DNA of 19,690 nucleotides from 70-18 sp041691815 (GTDB lineage Bacteria; Pseudomonadota; Alphaproteobacteria; Acetobacterales; Acetobacteraceae). This document shows positions 6,730 to 13,555 of the stretch, one piece after another. A program made the position numbers and the translations under genes. Location of the stretch: assembly GCA_041691815.1 (NCBI GenBank), contig JBEPTZ010000079.1, positions 1-19,690 of the forward strand, in the 5' to 3' direction. The notes beneath the pieces were generated by a model. The model was not told where the DNA came from. It saw nothing but the letters and a program-made list of their open reading frames with translations, and searched no databases. Every line of letters begins with the position of its first letter. Positions within the stretch are counted from its first letter, which is position 1.

Positions 6730-8079
6730 AACCGCCCGCGCGTGCCGCCCCGCCTCGGGCCGGAAATAGCTGTCGAACGCCGCCGCGACATTGCGCACGA
6801 ACGGCCGGCCGGTCGCGGAGAGCCGCACCACCCGCCCGTCCCAGTGCAGCAGCCCGTCCTGCGCCATGCCCGCCAGCGCCGGGCCGGCGGCGCGCAGCCC
6901 GGCCGGGTCGGCACCATGCGCGGCGGCAATCGCGTCGAGGTCCACCGTGCCGTCGCACATCAGCCGCTCGATCACCGCGCGGCGCAGCCGGTCTTCGGCA
7001 CCCAGCGCCACGCCGCGACGGATCGGCAGCCGACCGGCCCGCACCGCATCGCGCCAGGCAGGCGTCGCCGCCTCGTTCTGCGCGTAGCCCTGCGGCAGGG
7101 CGCCGATCGACGAGGCGCCGATCCCCAGCAGCACTGGCGCCGCGTCGGTGGTATAGCCCTGGAAATTGCGCCGCAGCGTGCCGGCCTCGGCGGACCGTGC
7201 CAGCGCATCGTCCGGGCGGGCGTAATGGTCGAGCCCGACCGCCCGCCAGCCCTGCGCCAGGATCGCCGCCTCGGCCGCCGCGCGCTGCGCAAACCGGGCC
7301 GCCGCATCCGGCAGCGCCGCCTCTGGTAGCAGGGTCTGGTGCTTCTTCATCCACGGCACATGCGCGTAGCCGAACACCGCCACCCGATCGGGGCTGATCG
7401 TCAGCGCCTGCGCCACCGTGCCCGCCACCCCGGCCTCGGTCTGGTGCGGCAGCCCGTACATCAGGTCCAGATTGATCGAGCCGACGCCGGCCGCGCGCAG
7501 TGCCGCGGCGCAATCGCGGGTCTGCTCATAGCTCTGGTGCCGGTTCACCGCCGCCTGCACCTGCGGATCGAAATCCTGCACCCCCAGGCTGGCCCGGGTG
7601 CAGCCCATCGCCCCCAGTGCGGCGATCGCCTCCGTCCCGGCGGTGCGCGGATCGACCTCGACGGCGATCTCGGCATCGGCCGCGAACGCGAAATGCCGCC
7701 GCAGCGCCGCCATCACCTCCAGCAGCCGCTGCGGCGGCAGCGCGGTGGGGGTGCCGCCGCCCCAGTGCACATGCGCCACAGGCAGCCGCCGGCCGATCGC
7801 CGCCGCCAGAAGGTCGATCTCCGCCAGCAAGGTGTCGGCATAGGCATTGAGTGCGGCCACATTGCGGGTCGCCGTGGTGTGGCAGCCGCAGAACCAGCAC
7901 AACTCGGCGCAGAACGGCACATGCAGGTAAAGCGACAGCGCCGCCTCCGCCGGCAGCGCCGCCAGCCAGCCGCCATACACCGCGCCATCCACCGCCGCGC
8001 TGAAATACGGTGCGGTGGGATAACTGGTGTAGCGCGGCACCGGAACGTCGTAGCGCGCGATCAGCCCTGCGGTATCCAT
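6727..8079 (-). CDS. hemN: Oxygen-independent coproporphyrinogen III oxidase
   Basis: HemN is a radical-SAM enzyme that converts coproporphyrinogen III to protoporphyrinogen IX without oxygen, in the cytoplasm, during heme or bacteriochlorophyll synthesis. The 450-residue protein has the N-terminal PRYTSYPTAPYF, the iron-sulfur motif at Cys57, Cys61 and Cys64 followed by Cys66 (CAELCWFCGC), and the SAM-binding GGGTP (107-111). It also has LGVQDFDPQVQAAVNR, the family's LDLMYGLPHQT, and the HemN C-terminal domain (about 350-440). The CGC form of the cysteine motif and PRYTSYP separate true HemN from HemW. The start at 8079 matches family N-termini, but its ribosome binding site is weak. An FNR box lies 36-49 nt upstream, consistent with low-oxygen induction. 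The TAG stop is provided by the neighbouring repeat. Confidence 0.95.
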   Translation of the reverse strand: MDTAGLIARYDVPVPRYTSYPTAPYFSAAVDGAVYGGWLAALPAEAALSLYLHVPFCAELCWFCGCHTTATRNVAALNAYADTLLAEIDLLAAAIGRRLPVAHVHWGGGTPTALPPQRLLEVMAALRRHFAFAADAEIAVEVDPRTAGTEAIAALGAMGCTRASLGVQDFDPQVQAAVNRHQSYEQTRDCAAALRAAGVGSINLDLMYGLPHQTEAGVAGTVAQALTISPDRVAVFGYAHVPWMKKHQTLLPEAALPDAAARFAQRAAAEAAILAQGWRAVGLDHYARPDDALARSAEAGTLRRNFQGYTTDAAPVLLGIGASSIGALPQGYAQNEAATPAWRDAVRAGRLPIRRGVALGAEDRLRRAVIERLMCDGTVDLDAIAAAHGADPAGLRAAGPALAGMAQDGLLHWDGRVVRLSATGRPFVRNVAAAFDSYFRPEAGRHARAV

Positions 8080-8114
8080 GCCCCCGAGGCTGCACCGGAT
8101 GGCCGGCCGACAGC

Positions 8115-8128
8115 TTGATCTGGATCAA
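8115..8128. promoter_or_regulatory. FNR/FixK box upstream of hemN
   Basis: TTGAT-CTGG-ATCAA is a perfect match to the FNR/FixK/Anr consensus TTGAT-N4-ATCAA. It lies between hemN and the upstream DUF6356 gene, centred 42.5 nt from the hemN ATG. hemN is a classic FNR/FixK target. If the site acts at the usual -41.5 position, transcription would start within a base of the ATG, so either the mRNA is nearly leaderless or the site works from another distance. Confidence 0.85.
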
Positions 8129-8147
8129 CCAGCCGCGTCAGGCCCAG

Positions 8148-8387
8148 CTAACGCTGCGGTTCGGCCACCGGCGCCTGGCCGCGCACCCGATGCGTCACCA
8201 TCCGCTCATGCAGCGCGCGGATGGTGCTCGACCCGGTGGAGGTGCACAGGAACGGGAAAATCCCATGCACCAGGCAAGCCAGTCCGCCGCGCAGCATCGC
8301 GAAGCCGAAGCCCCACGACATCGCGAAATGCTCGGCATAATTCTCGCCGACGCTGGCGGGATGTTCGGTGAACGAAATCTTGGCCAT
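8148..8387 (-). CDS. DUF6356 family small membrane protein
   Basis: The 79-residue protein begins MAKISFTEHPASVGENYAEH, then FAMSWGFGFAMLRGGLACLVHG and FPFLCTSTGS. This matches the small DUF6356 family common in Acetobacteraceae and related groups. One hydrophobic segment (about residues 26-50) suggests a membrane protein, and the C-terminal third is polar and basic. No biochemical function is known. The ATG at 8387 has AGGAG eight bases upstream; a longer frame upstream is not needed. It lies upstream of hemN on the same strand (68 nt apart, with the FNR box in between) and is divergent from the Lrp/AsnC gene. Confidence 0.8.
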   Translation of the reverse strand: MAKISFTEHPASVGENYAEHFAMSWGFGFAMLRGGLACLVHGIFPFLCTSTGSSTIRALHERMVTHRVRGQAPVAEPQR

Positions 8388-8517
8388 GGCGCGCGCTCCT
8401 GCTGATCGACGGAGGTTAATCGCCAACCGCAGCAATCCGGATGCGTATTGCCCACACACTCTGCGATATGCTGCAATCTCATACCCCATAACGGCCATAT
8501 GAAGGCATGAAACGCCC

Positions 8518-8979
8518 ATGGACGCGATCAACCAGAAAATCCTCGCTGCCCTGCAGGAAGATGCCGCCATGCCGGTGGCCGACATCGCCGCCCGCGCCGG
8601 CATCTCCGCCTCACCCTGCTGGCGGCGCATCCAGGCGCTCACCGAGGCCGGCATCATCCGCGCCCGCGTCGCCCTGCTCGACGCCCGCAAGATGAACGTC
8701 GCGGTCAGCGTGTTCGTGCAGATCCGCACCAACCAGCACTCGATGGCCTGGGCCGACCGCCTTTGTGCGGTGATCGCGGCGATCCCGGAAGTGGTGGAAT
8801 TCTACCGCATGTCCGGCACGGTGGATTACCTACTGCGCGTCGTGGTGCCCGATATCGCCGGCTACGACGCCGTCTACAAGCGCATCATCCGCGAGATCGA
8901 CATCTTCGATGTAAGCTCCAGCTTCTCGATGGAGACCCTGAAATACACCACCGCCCTGCCGGTCACCTACGCGCGGTAG
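8518..8979 (+). CDS. Lrp/AsnC family transcriptional regulator
   Basis: The 153-residue length is typical for Lrp/AsnC regulators, which bind DNA through an N-terminal helix-turn-helix and sense amino acids through a C-terminal RAM domain. It starts MDAINQKILAALQEDA, with a helix-turn-helix at about residues 15-50 (ADIAARAGISASPCWRRIQAL) and the Lrp-type EAGIIRARVALLDARKM. The RAM domain follows (about 65-145), with IPEVVEFYRMSGTVDYLL. The start has no good Shine-Dalgarno sequence (GAAGG is about 13 nt away) but matches family N-termini. It is divergent from the DUF6356 gene across 130 bp, which probably contains its own operator. The effector cannot be told. Confidence 0.92.
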   Translation: MDAINQKILAALQEDAAMPVADIAARAGISASPCWRRIQALTEAGIIRARVALLDARKMNVAVSVFVQIRTNQHSMAWADRLCAVIAAIPEVVEFYRMSGTVDYLLRVVVPDIAGYDAVYKRIIREIDIFDVSSSFSMETLKYTTALPVTYAR

Positions 8980-9069
8980 CCGGCACGGTTCGCCGCCGCC
9001 ACGCACAATCGGTGTGAGCGGATTTGCATCGTGCTGTTATCGTGATAATTCGATTGCGCAGCGGATGGC

Positions 9070-9081
9070 GTGATCGATCAC
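9070..9081. promoter_or_regulatory. 12-bp palindrome upstream of the 511-residue membrane protein gene
   Basis: GTGATCGATCAC is a perfect palindrome 32 nt before the ATG at 9113. About 30 bp further upstream is an AT-richer patch (TTGCATCGTG, then GATAATTC) that could be a promoter, but the spacing is poor. The site could be an operator; by length alone it could also be chance. Confidence 0.25.
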
Positions 9082-9112
9082 CGGTCGCAACTCGAGAGGC
9101 GGATATCACAGC

Positions 9113-10648
9113 ATGCCGACCTGGTGGCTCCTGATCCTGGCGATCGCCATCGCCGCCCCGGCGTTGCTGCTCGCCGTGCTGCCGCGCCGCTGGCTCGCTT
9201 GGGCCATGCTCGGCTGGTTGCTGCTGCCGTTCATCGCCACCTCCGTGGTCACCATCTGGGAAGCCGTCGTCCACCACGGCGCCTATCCGATCGGGACCGC
9301 GTTCTACGGCCTGGCGCTGGTGTTTCCCATCGTCGCGGTACCCTGGGTGGTGTCGTGCGGAATCGGCTTTGCCCTCGGCTTCCGCCTGAACCGGCTGCGG
9401 CGGTCGATCTTCGGCGGCACCCCACAAGCTGTCCCCGCCGCGCTTGTCCCAACCGCTGTCGCCAGCCTGCCGCCTGCCCCGCGTCCCGCTCCACCGCAAC
9501 CGCCCATGGGGCCGGTGGCGAACGGCTGGCGCGCCGTGCATGTCGGCTTCGAGAACGACCAGCTGACGATCGACGGGTTCGCGGTCTGGCAGCATCACTG
9601 GCGCGACACCGGCGGCGGCACGGTGATGCTGCCGCATCCCAGCTATCCCGCGCAGACCCATCAATACGAGTGCTACGAGATCGGCGAGCCGGCCGCCCCG
9701 GTGCGCTTCGCCGCCGGCGAACTCTCCAACGGGGTGTGGGGTTTCTACGTTCCGACCGATCGGCAGGCCGAACAGCAAGCCGTCTCGGCGGATGGCTCGC
9801 TGCGTTTCCGGCCGCAGGCCGATGAACCCGCCGACGCCCAGCCGACCACCTCGGCATTGCTGATCGATGCGGCCACCGGCGAGGTACTGCTCGACTGTGC
9901 CGGCTGGTCATCGAGCCGCATCAGCGCCCGCCCCGATGGCAGCCTGCTGCTGCATGTCGGCCAGAACATGTTCGAGACCATGTTCCGCATCGACCCCGCC
10001 GCCCGCCGCTTCACCGTGCTGGGCACCGCCGCCGCGGAGCGACCGCTGAGCGAACTGCGCGCGGCAGTGGGCGACGCCCGCAAGGCCGCCGAGCAGCACG
10101 GCCGCTCGCCCGCCTACCGCCGCTTCTCGCCCGACGGCACCATCCGCGTCGACCTCGAAGGCGTGGAATGGAGCAATTCGCACTGGGTGAATTCGCCGCT
10201 GGTGACCCTGCTGCCCAGCGGCGCGGTGGCGCTCGACCTGCGCGGCACCGCCTGGGACGCGCAGGTGAGTTTCCCGCGCCCGGCCTGTGTCCGGCTCGGC
10301 CTGCGCAGCTACCGCCACCGCGGCCACGGCCTGGCGATGGAACTCGATCTGGCGCGCGGCAGCTATCAGATCCTCGACTGGCCAACCCGCGGCGAGCAAT
10401 TGCCCCCCGCACCGCTCGCCGGTTGCGCCGCCGGCCTCGACGCGCTGTTCCCCACCGCCGACCCGCGCTTCGGCCAGGGCCCGCCGCGCAAGGTCGCGTG
10501 GCGCGCCGGCCTGCTGATCCTGCTCGGCGCCGTGGCAGCCATCGCCGCAGCCAGCGTGGTCTCGACGCAACTGACTCCGCGCGGCCTGCAGATCACCCCG
10601 ATGGTAACGGTGCCCCGCTTCGAACCGCCGCCAACGCAGCGCCGGTAG
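9113..10648 (+). CDS. Membrane protein of unknown function, repetitive beta-rich domain
   Basis: I do not recognise this 511-residue protein. It has three or four N-terminal hydrophobic segments (about residues 4-22, 29-48 and 58-90) and a Pro/Ala-rich linker (about 103-133). A large polar domain follows (about 137-455), then one transmembrane segment (about 462-484) and a short tail. The polar domain looks beta-rich and internally repetitive: LLIDAATGEVLLDCAGW, ISARPDGSLLLHV, TIRVDLEGVEWSNSHW and LLPSGAVALDLRGTAWDA recur with Trp after a DxxG pattern, as in beta-propeller-like blades. No catalytic motif is evident. The ATG at 9113 has AGAGGCGGA upstream. It is 65 nt before the nuclease-helicase gene, but a possible promoter separates them. 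Its codon use looks like that of its neighbours. Confidence 0.8.
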   Translation: MPTWWLLILAIAIAAPALLLAVLPRRWLAWAMLGWLLLPFIATSVVTIWEAVVHHGAYPIGTAFYGLALVFPIVAVPWVVSCGIGFALGFRLNRLRRSIFGGTPQAVPAALVPTAVASLPPAPRPAPPQPPMGPVANGWRAVHVGFENDQLTIDGFAVWQHHWRDTGGGTVMLPHPSYPAQTHQYECYEIGEPAAPVRFAAGELSNGVWGFYVPTDRQAEQQAVSADGSLRFRPQADEPADAQPTTSALLIDAATGEVLLDCAGWSSSRISARPDGSLLLHVGQNMFETMFRIDPAARRFTVLGTAAAERPLSELRAAVGDARKAAEQHGRSPAYRRFSPDGTIRVDLEGVEWSNSHWVNSPLVTLLPSGAVALDLRGTAWDAQVSFPRPACVRLGLRSYRHRGHGLAMELDLARGSYQILDWPTRGEQLPPAPLAGCAAGLDALFPTADPRFGQGPPRKVAWRAGLLILLGAVAAIAAASVVSTQLTPRGLQITPMVTVPRFEPPPTQRR

Positions 10649-10677
10649 CGTCCCCCACCCGGCCACAACGGATACTC

Positions 10678-10707
10678 TTGCGCAACATCATCCTCCCCGC
10701 CTAGCCT
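10678..10707 (+). promoter_or_regulatory. Possible promoter giving a leaderless nuclease-helicase mRNA
   Basis: TTGCGC, an 18-bp spacer and TAGCCT (10702-10707) are spaced like a housekeeping promoter. The predicted start of transcription falls at or within a base or two of the ATG at 10714, and no Shine-Dalgarno sequence precedes that ATG. Both boxes are only partial matches. Confidence 0.35.
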
Positions 10708-10713
10708 GGCCGG

Positions 10714-12714
10714 ATGCTCAGCCGCACCGTCGCCGATTTCCTTGCCGCCGACCCGCAACCGCTGGTCGCACGCCTGGCCTATGACGACGCCCAGCGCTTC
10801 CGTGGCAACGAACCGCGGCAACTGCGCGCCTGGGCCGAAACCCTCCGCGCCCTGCACGCCGCCCTCGCCCTCTGGCCGCAAGCCGCCGCCTGGCGCCTGC
10901 TGCTGGAATACGACATCCAGCGCCTCGGCCGCCGCATCGACGCCGTGCTGGTCACCCCGCGCGCCGTGCTGGTGCTGGAGTTCAAGGCCGGTGCCACCCA
11001 GTTCAGCAACCAGGATCGCGCCCAGGTCGAGGACTACGCCATCGACCTGCAGGACTTCCACCCCGCCTCCCGCGCCCACCCGATCGTCCCGATTCTGATC
11101 GCCACCCACGCAAGGCCCGCTGTCCCCAACTGGCCACTGCCGATCGCCGGCGCCGCCACCGTGCTGGAAGCCTCCGCCGCCTCGCTCGGCACCCTGCTGC
11201 GCGACCTCTGGCACCGCCTGCCGCCAGTCGCCCCGCTCGACGTCGCCGCCTGGGAACACGCCCCCTACCGCCCGATCCCCGGCATCGTCGAAGCCGCCCG
11301 CAGCCTGTTCAGCACCCACGGCGTCGCCGACATTGCCGCCGCCCGCGCCGACGCCCACAACCTCACCGCCACCACCGACGCCATCCTCGCCGCGATCCAC
11401 GCCGCCGAGGCCGGGCGCCGCCACATCATCCTGTTCGTCACCGGCATCCCCGGCGCCGGCAAGACGCTGTGCGGCCTCAACGCGGTGTTCGGCACCGGCC
11501 GCGCCGCCGGCGCGGTGTTCCTCACCGGCAACCCCAGCCTGGTCCACGTGCTGCGCGAGGCCCTGGCCCGCGACGCCGCCGCCACCCACCCTGAAGGCCT
11601 GCGCGGCGCCCGCCAGCGAATGGAATCCGCCATCCAGGCGCTGCCGCTGTTCCGCGACAGCAACGTCAGCCAGACCGCGCCACCGCACGAGCACGTCGTG
11701 GTGATCGACGAGGCCCAGCGCGCCTGGTCGGCCGCCCACGCCATCAGCAAAAGCCGCGACCGCGCCACCCAACTGCACGATTCCGAACCCGGCCACCTGC
11801 TCGACATTCTCGGCCGCCATCAGGACTGGGCGGCGATCATCTGCCTGATCGGCAACGGCCAGGAAATCCACACCGGCGAAGGCGGCCTCGCCGAATGGGG
11901 CACAGCACTGGCCGCCCGCCGGCAATGGCACGCCATCGCCTCGCCGCTCACCCTCGCCGCCGCCGCGGACAGCCGCCAGCGCCTCCCTGCCCTGCCCGGC
12001 CTGCACACCGACCCCAGCCTGCACCTCGCCGTCCCGGTCCGCAGCCTGCGCAACCCGCACGCCGCCGCCTGGGTCGACGCCGTGCTGGCCAGCGACCAGC
12101 CAACCGCCGCCGCGATCGCCCGCGACCACCCGCCGCTGCCGTTCCTGCTCACCCGCGACCTCGCCGCGATGCGCGCCCATCTGCGCGCCGCCGCCCGTGG
12201 CCTGCGCCGCGCCGGGCTGCTCGCCTCCTCCGGCGCCAAGCGCCTGCGCGCCGAGGGCCTCGGCGCCGAACTGCCGCACACCGAACCCAGCGCCGTCGCC
12301 CACTGGTTCCTCGACCGCTTCCCCGCCGACATCCGCGCCAGCGACGCGCTCGACACGGTGGCCACCGAATTCTCCTGCCAGGGCCTGGAACTCGACTTCG
12401 TCGGCCTGTGCTGGGGCGGCGACCTGATCCGCGCCGCCAACACCTGGCGCCCCCGCGCACTCGCCGGCACCAGATGGCTGAACCGCCACGACCCGGAAGC
12501 CGCCGCCAACCGCCTCAACACCTACCGCGTGCTGCTCACCCGCGCCCGCTACGAAACCGTGATCTGGGTTCCCTCGGGCGACGCCGCCGACCACACCCGC
12601 AGCCCCGCCGAGCTCGACGCCATCGCCGCCACCCTCACCGACTGCGGCATCCCGACCCTGCCCGGCACACCGATCGCCGCCGCACCGCAGCCGCGACAAT
12701 CGGTGCTGCTGTAG
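10714..12714 (+). CDS. DUF2075 (Schlafen group 3-like) helicase with N-terminal nuclease-like domain
   Basis: This 666-residue protein has two parts. Residues about 60-130 resemble a NERD/PD-(D/E)xK nuclease core, with RRID (Asp76) followed by VLVLEFKAG (Glu89-x-Lys91). Residues about 235-650 form a superfamily 1 helicase/ATPase. They contain Walker A GIPGAGKT (244-251), Walker B VVIDEAQRAW (329-338), LIGNGQEIHTGEGG (379-391), a motif V-like FSCQGLELDFVGL and a motif VI-like YRVLLTRAR. This fits DUF2075 proteins, which are scattered, often mobile and sometimes near defence genes; their substrate is unknown. The ATG lacks a Shine-Dalgarno sequence and may be leaderless. The TAG stop is formed by the start of the adjoining repeat. 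A nucleic-acid role is well supported; a defence role is only inferred. Confidence 0.85.
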   Translation: MLSRTVADFLAADPQPLVARLAYDDAQRFRGNEPRQLRAWAETLRALHAALALWPQAAAWRLLLEYDIQRLGRRIDAVLVTPRAVLVLEFKAGATQFSNQDRAQVEDYAIDLQDFHPASRAHPIVPILIATHARPAVPNWPLPIAGAATVLEASAASLGTLLRDLWHRLPPVAPLDVAAWEHAPYRPIPGIVEAARSLFSTHGVADIAAARADAHNLTATTDAILAAIHAAEAGRRHIILFVTGIPGAGKTLCGLNAVFGTGRAAGAVFLTGNPSLVHVLREALARDAAATHPEGLRGARQRMESAIQALPLFRDSNVSQTAPPHEHVVVIDEAQRAWSAAHAISKSRDRATQLHDSEPGHLLDILGRHQDWAAIICLIGNGQEIHTGEGGLAEWGTALAARRQWHAIASPLTLAAAADSRQRLPALPGLHTDPSLHLAVPVRSLRNPHAAAWVDAVLASDQPTAAAIARDHPPLPFLLTRDLAAMRAHLRAAARGLRRAGLLASSGAKRLRAEGLGAELPHTEPSAVAHWFLDRFPADIRASDALDTVATEFSCQGLELDFVGLCWGGDLIRAANTWRPRALAGTRWLNRHDPEAAANRLNTYRVLLTRARYETVIWVPSGDAADHTRSPAELDAIAATLTDCGIPTLPGTPIAAAPQPRQSVLL

Positions 12715-12816
12715 AGCGTGATGACCATAGGTGGAATCACACGAAGGTCTGAATCACGCGGCAAAACGAACTGCCAGAGTGGATGCCTTCGCCTACCAGA
12801 AGGTATCCCGCTCTGG
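12712..12816 (-). repeat. MITE-like repeat element, copy 2 (inverted)
   Basis: This is the reverse-complement partner of the element at 6624-6729. Read on the minus strand it starts CCAGAGC and ends GCTCTA, with terminal repeats AGAGCGGGAT and AGAGCGTGAT (9 of 10). The hairpin near one end is kept as GGATGCCTTC / GAAGGTATCC, where the one change still allows a G-U pair when read on the plus strand. The best conserved stretch is the half containing GTGATTCAGACC and GTGTGATTCCACCTA. As in copy 1, it fills the space between convergent genes: its TAG is the stop of the nuclease-helicase, and its other end is 4 nt from the flavin reductase stop. Confidence 0.8.
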
Positions 12817-12820
12817 CCGG

Positions 12821-13441
12821 TCAGGCCGGCCGCACCATCTCGAACAGCCTGGTCACCACAGCGTAATCCGCCCGATAGCCGCAGCGCGCCACCGGCTGCG
12901 CCGCCGCGGTATCGAACCGGCCGCCGACCAGGAAGCGCTCGGCGATATGCACCCCCACCACCTCGCCGAACACCACCCAGTTGTCCAGCGGCACGCCATC
13001 GATCCCGGCCAGCCGCAGCACCTGCAGCAGCTTGCACTCCAGCGCCGCCGCCGCCCTGGCCACCCGCGGCGGCTTCACCACCGTGCAGGCGGCGGCCTCC
13101 AGCCCGGCCAGCGCCATCTCGTCCACCCCATGCCGCACGCCGGCCGAGGTGGCGTTCATCGCCTCGGCCAGTTCCATGCCGACCAGATTGCAGACGAACT
13201 CGCCGGTCGCCTCCACGTTATCGACGCTGTCCTTGCGCCCCTCGCTGGCGAAGCCGACGATCGGCGGGAATGTCGCGAACGCATTGAAGAAGCTGTACGG
13301 CGCCAGGTTCGGCAGCCCCTCGGCATCCAGGCTGGAAATCCAGCCGATCGGCCGTGGTGCCACGATCGCCTTGAACGGATCATGCGGCAGGCCGTGGCCC
13401 TTGCGGGGTTCGTAGAAATAATCGCTCACCGGGCGCTCCAT
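12821..13441 (-). CDS. Flavin reductase-like FMN-binding protein
   Basis: The 206-residue protein belongs to the flavin reductase-like split-barrel family (flavoredoxin/NtaB type), which binds FMN and may pass electrons from NAD(P)H. It shows YEPRKGHGLPHDPFKAIVAP, RPIGWISS (30-37), NLAPYSFFNAFATFPPIVGFA and ATGEFVCNLVG, the typical FMN phosphate and ring contacts. Then come LECKLLQVLRL and VVFGEVVGVHI in the second half. I chose ATG 13441. A GTG at 13465 adds eight residues but has no better ribosome binding site and would precede the transcription start predicted from the nearby FNR-type box. The substrate is unknown. It is divergent from the CBS-domain gene, suggesting shared low-oxygen control. 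Confidence 0.88.
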   Translation of the reverse strand: MERPVSDYFYEPRKGHGLPHDPFKAIVAPRPIGWISSLDAEGLPNLAPYSFFNAFATFPPIVGFASEGRKDSVDNVEATGEFVCNLVGMELAEAMNATSAGVRHGVDEMALAGLEAAACTVVKPPRVARAAAALECKLLQVLRLAGIDGVPLDNWVVFGEVVGVHIAERFLVGGRFDTAAAQPVARCGYRADYAVVTRLFEMVRPA

Positions 13442-13491
13442 CTGTCGGGCCGCAAGTTGTGTCACATTCCGGCCGGCCGGCGCCAGCAGGC

Positions 13492-13505
13492 TTGTCCTGG
13501 ATCAA
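13492..13505. promoter_or_regulatory. FNR/FixK-type box between flavin reductase and CBS genes
   Basis: TTGTC-CTGG-ATCAA matches 9 of 10 positions of the FNR/FixK consensus and has the same CTGG spacer as the hemN box. Its centre is 57.5 nt from both the CBS ATG (13556) and the flavin reductase ATG (13441). Activation from -41.5 would start the CBS transcript near 13540, just before its AAGGA sequence. Confidence 0.7.
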
Positions 13506-13555
13506 GGCGCACCGCGCGACCCGGCTTCATGCTCGGGAACCCGAAGGAACCCGCC

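Noticed and set aside
10366..12699. A 777-codon open frame on the minus strand opposite the membrane protein and nuclease-helicase genes.
   Set aside because: Its product is Gly/Ala/Val/Gln-rich without domains. It is the expected antisense shadow of a GC-rich gene whose plus-strand product has clear helicase motifs.
9113..12714. A complete named anti-phage system.
   Set aside because: Only one nuclease-helicase is recognisable. No methyltransferase, toxin-antitoxin, CBASS, retron or CRISPR components are present, and no CRISPR repeats occur anywhere in the window.
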